64,000 bases of DNA. Source: Euwallacea fornicatus (taxonomy: Eukaryota; Arthropoda; Insecta; Coleoptera; Curculionidae). Numbering within the stretch: position 1 is the stretch's first letter; each line of letters opens with the position of its first letter. The notes beneath the pieces were generated by a model. It was not told the origin of the DNA and searched no databases. It saw only the letters and a program-made list of their open reading frames with translations. Location of the stretch: assembly GCF_040115645.1 (NCBI RefSeq), contig NC_089541.1:2542001-2606000 (forward strand). Reading direction: 5' to 3'. The position numbers were made by a program, and so were the translations under genes. Below, piece after piece: positions 35,403 through 45,743 of this stretch.

Positions 35403-36651
35403 ACGTGCTTCTAAAGTTCCAACACAAATCCTTACATAACTTTGTAATGGAAAAAAAAACAGCAAAAAAATTTATATATTTACACTCACAATAATGTGTG
35501 AACTCAGGGGAAATTTAAATTTTTTGAATATCTGATTTCACGTAAAATAAAGTTGGTCCCTCGTTTTCCACATCTTTTCCAGAAAATTTTATAATTGAGA
35601 GAATGAATGATAGCACCACAAAAAAACCTGCAACATGCATATGTATAGTTTTATATGGGGTAAATTCATTTAGAAAACGCTGGAAAGCTCAGTTTTTTGT
35701 ATCTAAAACATATTGCAACATTTTAATGAATCTGGCACATCTACTTGTGCTTGGAGAACGAGCCAGACCCAAAAGCAAAACGGAAGGGCCTCTGACAATT
35801 CGGAAGTTGGCCGAACTCCTTATATGCTGGAAAGCTTATTCAAAAGCCAGTTAGTTAATTAGCGAAGTTAAATTGCTTCGTGATCGCGTAATTAATGTGT
35901 GTTACATAATTGGCCAACATTAATTGTAGACTTTCAACTAGAACCCTATCAATTAAGCTCCTGTTAGCCCCATCAATGGCGGCAGGCAATTAAACGCTTT
36001 TAACCTAATAAGTTTCGATATACGAGTAATAATTACGTCTCTAATTGTAAATATAACGAGTTTTTGGTGGGATTAATTCAGACATCCGACGTTAAGCTTT
36101 ATTGCAGTTTACAGCAGATCCTCACCTGTCTCCTGCTAATGTAAAATCCTAATGTTTCCTTTATCCCTCTCTAGTTAAATGGAACCTCGGAAAGTAACCT
36201 GGGCGTATCACAACAGTGTACGTGCCAATGTGGACGTTAGGGGGCCCTTGTCCCTCAAAACTCAGCCTGCAGAGGCTAATGAGTAGAATATACTGGGGCG
36301 CATTAGCAGGTTTTTGCGTCCGTCATTCTGCTATTTGCAGCCCCTGCATATTATGCTAAATTCTTCTGAGGACTCGTTCGAAACCTCAAACTAAACACAT
36401 TTACAACTCCCATTATTCAAAGGAAGTTACCAAAACTAATTATACATTTATTATCCAAAAGGTGACTTGTACTACATTGAAACTTCTAAGTCGAAACTTC
36501 CAAGAGTTCGTCAATAAGTTATGGCCCAGAGGGAAATCAGACCGACTTGTCATTTGCCTAGTCCTATCTGCCTGCAAAGCGAACAATGCTTACACCCAGT
36601 GACATTGTAATATTGACATCCAGTGTTTCCAGGAAAGATTTCCTAATGATA
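35403..36651. other. Gene-free stretch with a homeodomain-site-rich core
   Basis: No transposon was recognised. The interval 35845-36060 has about eight TAATTA or ATTA-type cores within 215 bp, and base composition changes at 36170-36360 to more balanced. It may be an intronic enhancer of tutl, but this is only inferred. Confidence 0.3.
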
Positions 36652-36653
36652 TA

Positions 36654-38255
36654 CAAGGTGTTTCATTGAAAGTGACACAAGCGACCACCTCCGAAACCAA
36701 ATTTAAAATGAAGTTTAACAGAAACGTTGCTTGTTATGAAAGGAGACGGGCAAGGTACATGAGCAACATTGGAATAAAGGTCATTTAAAGGATGTTTTAA
36801 GGTTCACATTGTTCTTTTAAACGGAACTTTAATTTTTTTATAACTTTGTCAAGAACCTTAAAAATTCAGTATTTTTGTTGTAAACGTTTTTTCTAAAATT
36901 TCTTAACTTTCTGATATTAACAAAAGTTGAAGTGGCACATTTGAAATAGCAATAACAATTGCAAAAACATAATAATTAATGAAATACGAAAATGGTTTTT
37001 TGGCTATCGAACTTATTTATAAACTTCAAAGGAACCGTTAAAGCCAAACTAATTTTTTGTCTTTAGACTAAATTTGTTAATTTGAAGTTGAAAAATGGAG
37101 AACAAAATTAAGTTGGTATTAACTTACGGAAAAAGTGGTCAAAAGGGCGCTAAAGCTTATCACATTTATGTGCGAAGGTTTCCTGATGAAAGAGCACCCA
37201 GTGGTCGAAATTTTTATCGAATAATCAAGAAATCTCTTGAAATTGGCAACGTGGAGACATGTAAAAAACCCGCATAAGAACTGCCACCAATGGAAACAAC
37301 CAAATAGCTATTTTAGCGGTTGTAGCTGTTGATCTCCATGTAAGTCACCGTCAGTTGTCAAGAGATTCGGGCATTCCTTTCGCATTTTAAAATTGAATAA
37401 GTTGCATTCACATCATGTTTCCCTACACTAAAAATTACATGGCCTCGATATTGAAAAGCGGGTGCAATTTTGAACTTGAGCATAGGAAAACTGCGATTTG
37501 AATGAAAACCTTTTTTCAATGAGTTTTTTCCGGTTAAATTTACTTTCACAGACCACGGCAGTTTTCTAAATAATATTATTGGGAGTACGTAATGGTCCAG
37601 TGAATTGGCCACCCAAATCACTTGATTTGACCCAATTGGATTTTTTTTCCTTTGGAGTTATCTTAAAGAAGTCTACGTTCAAGTCTTAACAATTGCAGAC
37701 GATATGAAAAACCCCATCAGAACAGTTTGTGAAGCAAGCACCGAAGAAATGCTTGTAAATGTTTCGAGATCGTTTATCATGAGAATTACAAAATATCTCG
37801 ATGCGGAAGGGCAACATTTTGTGCGTTTATTCGACTGATAAAGGTTTAAAAATAACTTTTGCTATAATTTTGCGTTAAATTTTAAATCAGTGAATTTTTA
37901 TTTTCTAACAATAAAGGTTTTTTCGTAATTCAACTAATGCGTTATTTTAAAAGTGGCCGGTTCAAACACAATTTCTTTGATATCTGGAAAGGCGAAAAGT
38001 GGTAGAAAAAAACTTTTCCAGCAAAAATTATTTAATTTATTTAACTCTTTGCAAATTTACAAAAAAAATGGGTGTTTCATTTAGAAAAAAAATGTTGGCG
38101 CAGAAATGTTCTTGAAACAACCGTGACCGTAAAAATTTGATCACGTGCGTTAGACGTTCCGTTTCATAACAAATTGTTTTTGTTTGAACTTTTTTTAAAA
38201 TTTAAAATTTGGTTTCGGAGACAATCGCTTGTGCCGTTTTAAATGAAACGCCCTG
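36654..38255 (+). mobile_element. Mariner-like transposon relic, 1.6 kb, flanked by TA
   Basis: Ends CAAGGTGTTTCATTGAAAGT (left) and CAGGGCGTTTCATTTAAAAC (right, reverse complement) sit between TA at 36652-36653 and 38256-38257. Inverted repeats of about 120 bp include CACAAGCGA, CTCCGAAACCAAATTT and TTGTTATGAAA. An internal GGGTGTTTCATTTAG at about 38070 repeats the terminal motif. The middle carries a broken mariner-like transposase. Confidence 0.85.
37095..37838 (+). pseudogene. Mariner-like transposase, deleted and frameshifted
   Basis: The frame starts MENKIKLVLTYGKSGQKGAK with YVRRFPDERAPSGRNFYRI (first helix-turn-helix), continues with DLHVSHRQLSRDSGIPF (second helix-turn-helix), and ends with FFLWSYLKEVYVQVL, MRITKYLDAEGQHFVRLFD and a stop at 37836. 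These match the start, the second helix-turn-helix and the C-terminus of insect mariner-like transposases. The region between about 37400 and 37560, where the first two catalytic Asp should be, is largely missing. Confidence 0.75.
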
Positions 38256-38779
38256 TATTTCAAGCTTCCCAAGCAAAAGTATGTTTTAATGTTTGTTGCT
38301 CTGCTGTTTCAAAGAAAACATCTTGTATACTTTCAAATTTTCAATATCTCAGTTTTTCTGTAGTTGCTCTATGTAATACGCCGTTCTGAATATATTAATT
38401 TGTTCTTAGCCAGCTTTCCTACGTTAATTATTTAAGATTTTTCCGGATATTTGAAACTTCTAAGTCTTTTCCCCATGCACTGAACCGCAAAAATAACGTA
38501 TAATTTTTAAAATTGAAAAATCCGCCAAAGAAAATATTTATAATGCACTCGCTAGTGGTGGCAAACTATTTCTTTATGACTCTTAACATTTTTTCATAAT
38601 TTTTTACGTGTTCATTTATAAGTTAACAACCGTTTTTTTGCAAAATATTGAAAACTGTTCTTTCATCGACGTCGCTTGTATGTTGTATACCTCATTTAAC
38701 TTCGTTTAGATAGTGTTTTCAGAGTTTTTCGTGAGTTTAAAATTTTGACCCTAAAGAAAATAACTTAAAATCTCCCTGA

Positions 38780-39770
38780 GGAGAAATCTTTCGTTGGATG
38801 AGTGCGCAGCTGCTGCGGCACTTGTGGAAGTACCCGCAAGGTCAAATCGCATTGCGATTTCGGACGGCCCAATCTACCTGGACAAGGAGGACAACCTGGA
38901 AATACCCTGGACAAGGAGGACAAAGGTTGACAACGAATAACCAAGATCGATTTTTGTTACTGACATCTTTACAAAGTTGACTCATTGCAAGAAGTGCACT
39001 GTAGTAGGAGTTTTCTCGTTGATATGATTTTCGTGTCAGTCACGAAACAGTGAGAAGAAGGTTGGCAGCAAGGACTATTACTCCCTATAGGGCTGCAAGC
39101 GGTCCCCTATTGACTGTAGAACATAGGAAACAACGTCAATGGGACAACTTACCTTTCGCGGATGAGTCTCGATTTTGCCTTTTTAGTGATGATCATCGCA
39201 GGAGAGTGGATAGACGTCTTGGAGAGCGATTCACCCAGTGCAACATTGTCGGAACTGTGAACTATAGAGATGGATCTGTTATGACATGGAGAGCCATTAG
39301 TCTTGAAGGTTGCACGGGGTTAGTTGTGTTTCAGTACGGTAGTTTAACAGTTCATCTATACATGAGACATTTTAAAACCCCATGTTGGGCCGTATGTTCC
39401 ATTTATCGGTGAGGAATTTTTATTGGTGCACAATAATGCACGTCCACATGTGACACAAGTAGTACAAAATTAGCTTCAACGTTTGAAAATTGAAACGTCG
39501 TCTTGGCCAGCAAAAAGCCCCGATCTAAACCCCATCGAACATTCACTGTACGACATTATGGACCGACAAGTTAAAGCCTTGCTGGTTCTCTCTAGGCACT
39601 TAAATGAGCTGTTCTTGAGGATCACGGAAATATTGGATCAAATTAATCAAGTTGACATTAGAAACGTAATTTCAGGCATGTCAAGGAGTCGTGAGGGAGT
39701 AATCAAACCAAGAGGGAGCAATAGAAGCTATTAAGTATTCATTAGTTTGTATAAACCAAGAAATAAATAT
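38780..39770 (+). mobile_element. Tc1-like transposase relic
   Basis: The pieces run QDRFLLLTSLQS (38945), VSHETVRRRLAARTITPYRA (39035), ADESRFCLFSDD (first Asp), GSVMTWRAIS, FIGEEFLLVHNNARPHVTQV (39410), and SSWPAKSPDLNPIEHSLYDI to a stop at about 39732. The order matches Tc1-like transposases of the same group as 23004-24147. The second catalytic Asp reads Asn (VHNNARPH). Frameshifts occur near 39380 and a stop at 39470. Terminal repeats were not resolved; the right flank CCCCGTGTGTTC may be near the end. Confidence 0.75.
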
Positions 39771-40179
39771 TATGTAATTTCTGGGTACCCCGTGTGTTCA
39801 TTTACCTATGTCCCTCATTGATTACGTTTAAATTTATTGAAAATCATGGTCATTCTTCGTTATTGAACGTAAAATTTTTATTTTAAAACGACAAAAACGA
39901 AAATGAATTTAAAATTTGCGTTAATTTGGCGGTGCAGTGTATCTTTGATGTTTAATTGAAAACACGCTGTATATTTCTTGTTTTTCGAATTTTTTCTTAA
40001 TTTTCAAATTTTCTGCGCGTGTACCTGTGAGTTATAAAGTGTTCCTGTATTTATTCTCTCTTTTATCAGATTCTCTCAGGTCAGTTTTTAATATTTCCAT
40101 CCATTTAAAAAATCTAAAATTTCCCACACGGGTTTCTGTTGTTTTGTAGGAAACACCCTATATATTTTATGATATACGA

Positions 40180-41080
40180 AAATTTTCATTTCAGATTAGA
40201 CTAATTCAGTATTGCGAGGTGTATCCTGGAATGGAAGTTTCTTCAGGTTATGAGATTTGGAATTGTGTATTGAACTTATGTGAAACCTCGTGTAATTTTT
40301 TCACACTTTAAGTGAAATTTTTGGTGAGTTTTCGACTGGTAACGTGAAATCTAGATCGTTTGATGTATTTGAACTTCAAGTGAAACTTTAGTTCATCGTT
40401 TTTGACTTATTTGAGCAGTTTTTGTTTTGTGAAACGTGTAAGAACTTTTTCAACCCTCTGAGAAACCTTGAATTCTATTTTGAGATTTTTCAGCAACATG
40501 AAGAAAATTTAGGAAGTTCAACTTCATCTTTAATGAGTTTTAAAACCTAAGTGGAATCTGATAGGAATTTTTCAACTTCAGTGGAAATGTTCAGGGCGTT
40601 TTCGAGTTGTCCGTAAAATTGGAAATTAATTTTCGAATTCCTTATGAGATTTGGAGTAAGTAAATCAATTCAAGTTCAGCTTTCAGAGAGTTGTCGAACC
40701 TCTGTGAGGTCTGGAATAAATTTTTCAAATTTTTGTGGCACGTTTTCCGCTTTAAGTAAAGTCTGCAGGTACTCGTTGATTTTTGTTGGGAAATTTTGAT
40801 TCTTTTGTAGGAACTTGACGAATTCTTTCAATTTCAGTTGAAATAGTCTTTGGAGAGTATACGAACTTCTGTGGAACTGGAACTACCTTTTCACTATATT
40901 GTAACATTTGGAGCAACTTTCTAGCTTAAAAATAAATCTTCAGCTAACGTTTTTTGAAGTTTTGGACAATTTTATGAACTTTCAGTAAAAGTAATGGGGT
41001 TAAAGAAACTTTTTCACCTTCTTGGGAAATCTGAACGAGGCTTTTGAATTGGTTGATCAGGGAATGGAAATTTTTTTATT
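40180..41080. repeat. Highly decayed minisatellite, unit about 35-40 bp
   Basis: Short units of the type GTGAAA-TTTGGAG-TTTTTCAACTT recur about twenty times: GTGAAACCTCGTGTAATTTT, GTGAAATTTTTGGTGAGTTT, GTGAAATCTAGATCG, GTGAAACTTTAGTTCATCG, GTGGAATCTGATAGGAATTT, GTGGAAATGTTCAGGGCG, GTGAGGTCTGGAATAAATTT and similar. Spacing varies, so it is old. It looks like alternating GAACTTCA/GTGAAAT blocks. Confidence 0.6.
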
Positions 41081-43410
41081 AGTACAATCCACCTAAGTAA
41101 GAAAATAATAATAAAATTCTATAATATGAGATTTGCCTGTGTAGAATTGTTTCGAAATATACAGGATTTTTAGGCGAGGTTTCCGGGCTCCTAAAACATT
41201 AAGATTTCTGCTCTTTTACTGCAAGCACCCTGTACATTTGCCGATATCCTTAATCTTCGATTGACTATGATGATAATTTTGTAATTTTCAGTCTCTCTGT
41301 AATTAATTTTCTTAGACGATACACGGGCTTGTTTCCAACATTTTGGGGAACTCCTATGCTCCAAACAGACTACTAATACTGTACAGGCCTAAAAACCAAA
41401 CACTGATGTGTTTTTCTATTACCTAATTATTCGGGATTTATTTCTTTTTACTGCTGAGATGAAAAGTAGCTCCAGTTCCTCGGGATTTCGAGTTATGACC
41501 CGTAATGGCCCTCCAGTTATTAATTATGCCATTAAGGGTCAAATTATGGTCCGCAGTGGATCTCTTCTGTTCGGATTCGAGACGGTTAATTGCAGAGTTG
41601 GAAAAATGTCCCTTAATGAGGTTGAGTTTAACTGAGAAGATTTTTTATGGTGAAACTTCATTTTAATGACGATTTTGTGAGAATTACAAATTTCACGATT
41701 CGTCGGTTCAAAACCATTCAGCGTGGCCGGACCATGGACATGATTAATGAACCCTGCGATAGGTAAATTTAAATCAGGAATTATTTGTTTACTAAAAATG
41801 GATGCCCGCAAAATGAAAGGGCGTCATCAATCACCCAGTATTCGATAAAAATCGGCCACTTTTGTTAGTCCGGCTTGTTAATACACTATCCGCACCGATA
41901 TGAACCCTTTGTTTTCGTATAAGGGTGATATATTACGGCGACTGCGAAAAGGGGGTTGGCAAAATGAAGTTTCAAGTAACAATGCCCGTATTAAAAAATT
42001 AATGGTCTATTACAGGAAAAGTTGCTAAGCTCAGGTATTTTGTGCTCCAACAAAACAATCCTCCCTCGGGACCTGCTAGAATAACCGAACAGAAGAAAAT
42101 TATTTAATGATTGCATTGCTTATTAAGCAGATTTGTGGAACTCATAGTAATTACCAGTTGTAAATTTACATGTACATTTAGAGCAACAAATAACCGAGTG
42201 CCAGTGGACGTAAATTATTATTTAATTTGGAATCGAATGGGGCCACAAATAACTCTTCTAAATCAACGATCAGTCGTTGTTTCACCAATTAAAGCTGTAC
42301 ATTGATTTCAATCTGTAAAGAATTTTTAAGGGAACTAACACATAAAGTAAATGGGAACATTTCCTGACCGCAGGATGGCAGAAAATTGCAAAATCTAATT
42401 CAAAACGCTGACCCAACCCTTTTATCAACCCTTAATGCATCCCGCTAGGAACGTTACTAAATATATCACGGAATGAAATTATGACTGGGTGGAAATGCGA
42501 GAATCTGACAGTGGAAAATTCGCTTTGGTTACACGAGAGACACGGACCGCATTAAATTTTAATTCAGAAAAAAAACTGTGATGGTCACTTTATATTCACA
42601 ACCTTCGGAGGCCAAATTAAGGTCCTGACAATTTCCAGTATAGACTCTTTAGCAGGAGTCGGCGGTCAATTAAATGCAAAAAGTTCCTCGGGGAGAGTGT
42701 AACTGAGTGGAGTGTGTTGACCAATTGAATTTCAAAGAGCCCGAACCTTCCCGGGAAACTATCCATAGGGATTTGAGAACTGACGTTTTAATTAAACAGG
42801 TGATTTTACACGGAGATTCGTGATTTATTGGGTTTGAAGCCAAGGGTGCAAAAAAGGGACAAATTTCGTGGGAAACCGCTCCCTTCATCAAAGGTTTCAA
42901 ATAAAATCCCTACTTTTTCTTCATAAGTTTTTAACAAGGAATGTGAATTGAACTTCCCTATTTTCCATAGGCCCTTTCACCCCCTAATTTTCCCTACATT
43001 TTTATTAGTTCTAGTATTAGGCTATCAGTTGTAGACATCGGCTCTAAATTCGAATGAATCTGGACTATAAATTGCCCCTTCACAGGGTCTATAAATCGTA
43101 AAAAAAAAGTGGAGTTTTTAGCTTTCTAGAAACCCAAAGATGTCACCTCACACGAATGATCAATTATGAGATTAATTTTATAATAATTCATTGGTTTTTA
43201 CGCTCGTTAAAACGCCTCTGTGATGTCGAATTTTCTACCTTTCATGTGGTCGGCCTTCCACTAAACTACCCCGCAGACCTCAGACTGTTGTTCGGCCAAT
43301 AATTTGAATGAATTAAAGAAGAAGGTGGGAGGCATTAAAAATGTTTTATTACAACGTTACCCTGTATACCGGGCGGCTCTAAACTGTACTTAAAAATACT
43401 TGTATTGTGC
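41081..43410. other. Gene-free stretch
   Basis: A small TACAGG...CCTGTA pair lies at 41158-41236. Between 41440 and 42900 the DNA is more balanced in base composition and free of recognisable transposons. No exon was recognised. Confidence 0.35.
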
Positions 43411-43889
43411 TTTAAAAATACAAATACAATGGAAATTGAGTGTAACGACGGCGAGGGGACCGAGTAAAAAAGATCGTTATATCCGGTCGTTGTTTCGTCA
43501 AGACTTGACTTTCTTGCCGATTAAAAAAACACGAGAAAAACACCTAAACCGTGAAAAAAAATTAAAACCCATAACAAATAAATAATAAAAGTAAGTAATC
43601 TAACATAACTCCAAACTTATTTATATTCACATATGTTTGGTAAAAAAACATATAAATTTTTCAAATATTCTGCCATTTTTGTTTGATTTTTGCAACGTAC
43701 CTTAAAAGAATTAATATTTTTTCTGTACGGAACTGGCTTCGTTCAAAAGCCGTTTTTCGCTGGAATAACTGTATAGCGCAAAACTGTTCAGCGTTTTTAC
43801 ACCCGGTATAGCTTGTACGATTGATGATCCTCACAGGCCATCCTCAGAGTCTTCATCACTTTATCTTCCATTTCTTCAACGATGAGCGC

Positions 43890-44880
43890 TTCGTTTGCAA
43901 CTTGGTCGTCAGATAAAGCACCGTATATTTTCAACTGAATTCCGAAATTAGGCCATGATTAATCTGACAACGTACGGTTTTCTCTCATCACAGCAAAAGG
44001 CACATCATCCTCTTTTTCAAAATCATTATTTATCCTTCTGGCCACCTCAGCTAAAAGATCGTTCTCCTCTTCAAAGTCGTCAGGTACTGGTGCTAGTTGC
44101 AAACGTGCATGTCTAAAACAATTCGTTATTGTTTGACCCTGTTCAATGCTTTAGAAATCATTGATATTGCATCCAAAAGATTAATAGCTCGCTCTTTGTT
44201 TTGCTGACTGTTTTCAATAGTATTCATTAGCTGAAGCTTTCTAAAATAAGCTTTCATTGATCGTATAATACCCTTGTCAACGGGCTGCAGGAGTGATGTG
44301 GTATTTGTTGGAAGATATTGAACGTTAATGTTCTCTAAATTTGACATTTTTGGGTGCGCTGAACAATTGTCTACAAAAATTAAAAAAAAAATTTTTTCTT
44401 CAATTCAATGATCCGGTCTTGCTGAATTTTCACAAACAGGTGTGACGTCATCCCGGCTCTTTTATCGGACATGGAGGACACAGGTAACGATTTAATATTC
44501 TCGAAACAGCGAAGGTTTTCTAATTTTCCAATGACTAGCAACTTAAGTTTTTTTTTGTCATATTGACAGCAACAAAAAAACTCTTGGACATTTTCCCACC
44601 TGTGCAGTTCTCTCCTTTAAATTTCAGTTTTTCGTTCGGAGTCATGCTGTAGGAAAGACCTGTTTCATCTGCGTTAAAAATCGCGTCGTTTTGGTAATTT
44701 TTCCAAATTTCTGACTGCACATTTTCGAGCCAATTTTCCGCCACTGCAACTGGTACATTAGCAGTTTCACCACTAATTTCTCCGGGCACAATGTTGTCTT
44801 ACAGCAACGCAAAGAAGCCGAATGCAGCAACGAACACAGCTTCTAATTTATAATAGTCCCCGGTCATAACTTAGGAATTT
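43890..44880 (-). pseudogene. Tigger/pogo-like (DDE_1) transposase, N-terminus missing
   Basis: The order is GEISGETANVPVAVAENWLE, IFNADETGLSYSMTP (first Asp, about 44680), GGKMSKSFFVAVNM, LPVSSMSDKRAGMTSHLF, FVDNCSAHPKMSNLENINVQ (second Asp, about 44375), and YLPTNTTSLLQPVDKGIIRS (third Asp). The last two Asp are 30 residues apart, the DD30D spacing of pogo/Tigger. An acidic tail (PDDFEEENDLLAEVARRIN) ends near 43960. The CENP-B-type helix-turn-helix domains are absent, and two or three frameshifts are present. Confidence 0.8.
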
Positions 44881-44920
44881 ACCCGACAATATCTATTGTG
44901 TCTACACCCTTCTATAAAAA

Positions 44921-45068
44921 AGTTAATTTCTTTGAGCCGTTTACCGATAAAAGCATAAATAAAATCTCGATATATAAAAAACTCAGGTTGTATGGCTTAA
45001 ATCAACAAAACCTTTGTCGCAGTTTTAATTGCCGAGTGTCGGTAAATGGCTCAAAGGAATTGATTTTT
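44921..45068. repeat. Inverted repeat (stem about 27 bp, loop about 90 bp)
   Basis: AGTTAATTTCTTTGAGCCGT followed by TTACCGA at 44921-44947 pairs with TCGGTAAATGGCTCAAAGGA followed by ATTGATTTT at 45039-45068. It lies inside the Tigger element where the transposase N-terminus would be expected. It may be a small inserted foldback. Confidence 0.65.
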
Positions 45069-45743
45069 CGTATTTGCAGTAATTGCAATATGAAATTGCC
45101 ACTGTCAGCATTCAATTAGAAATTCCGCAAAAAGAGACCGAAACTTATAAAAAAAAAAAAAAAAATTCTGGGATTCGTCTATAAAGGTCCTAAAGGCACT
45201 GCTTTTAAAAAAATGTCAGTTGCCCTTTGAATGACGTTTCAAATAATGCCGGCAAAGCCGACTTTATACTACAATTACTATACTACAATTACTGTACTAT
45301 TGTATATCCCGTAGCGTCGTTAACCCCGGCAAGCAAACCACTAAAAATGTCTTTTTTTGCGGACATTAAAAGCGACTTTTTTGAAATGGGGTAAATGAAA
45401 CTCCAACTAAACGTTCGAATTCCGTGTGTGTTTTGTCGTTATTCGCGAATTTTACTGTATTAGAATTTTGCATTAGGTGTAGTTAAGTTAATGCTGCTAT
45501 TATTGGTTGATAATCAGCACGAACTAAAGTAGACGGTTAGATGAGCAAGTTTAATAGGTAACTCGAAAGTAATTTAATGCACAATTCTGATAAATTGAAT
45601 ATCATGTAAGCATTACTCAACACAATCGACTCACAAAGTACACGCAATTTCGCATGAAATTCCCTACCGACTAATAATAACAATAAAATATTGTAATTTT
45701 GGCAAAATAATGCTTGATGATACAGTATCAAATGATTAGAGTT

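Larger units (their letters stand above)
43427..45457 (-). mobile_element. Tigger/pogo-like DNA transposon, about 2.03 kb
   Basis: Left end CAATGGAAATTGAGTGTAAC (43427) and right end CAGTAAAATTCGCGAATAAC (reverse complement, to 45457) share a diverged TIR, including TAACGAC. TA flanks both sides (43425-43426 and 45458-45459). The flanks join to a sequence seen uninterrupted on the other strand at 62361-62391, which fixes both ends. The minus strand encodes a pogo-type transposase. A 148 bp foldback (44921-45068) lies just before the transposase. Confidence 0.85.
43411..45743 (+). repeat. Dispersed repeat copy A (split by Tigger)
   Basis: The parts 43411-43426 and 45458-45743 together form one copy of a roughly 300 bp repeat. 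Its reverse complement is at 62086-62391. Shared blocks include AGACGGTTAG, AGTAATTTAATGCACA, GCATTACTCAACACAATCGA, CTCACAAAGTACAC, GCAAAATAATGCTT and AGTATCAAATGATTAGAGTT. Class unknown; no TIR or ORF was seen. Confidence 0.75.

Noticed and set aside
41158..41236. Short TACAGG...CCTGTA element
   Set aside because: The ends match over only a few bases, so this may be chance.
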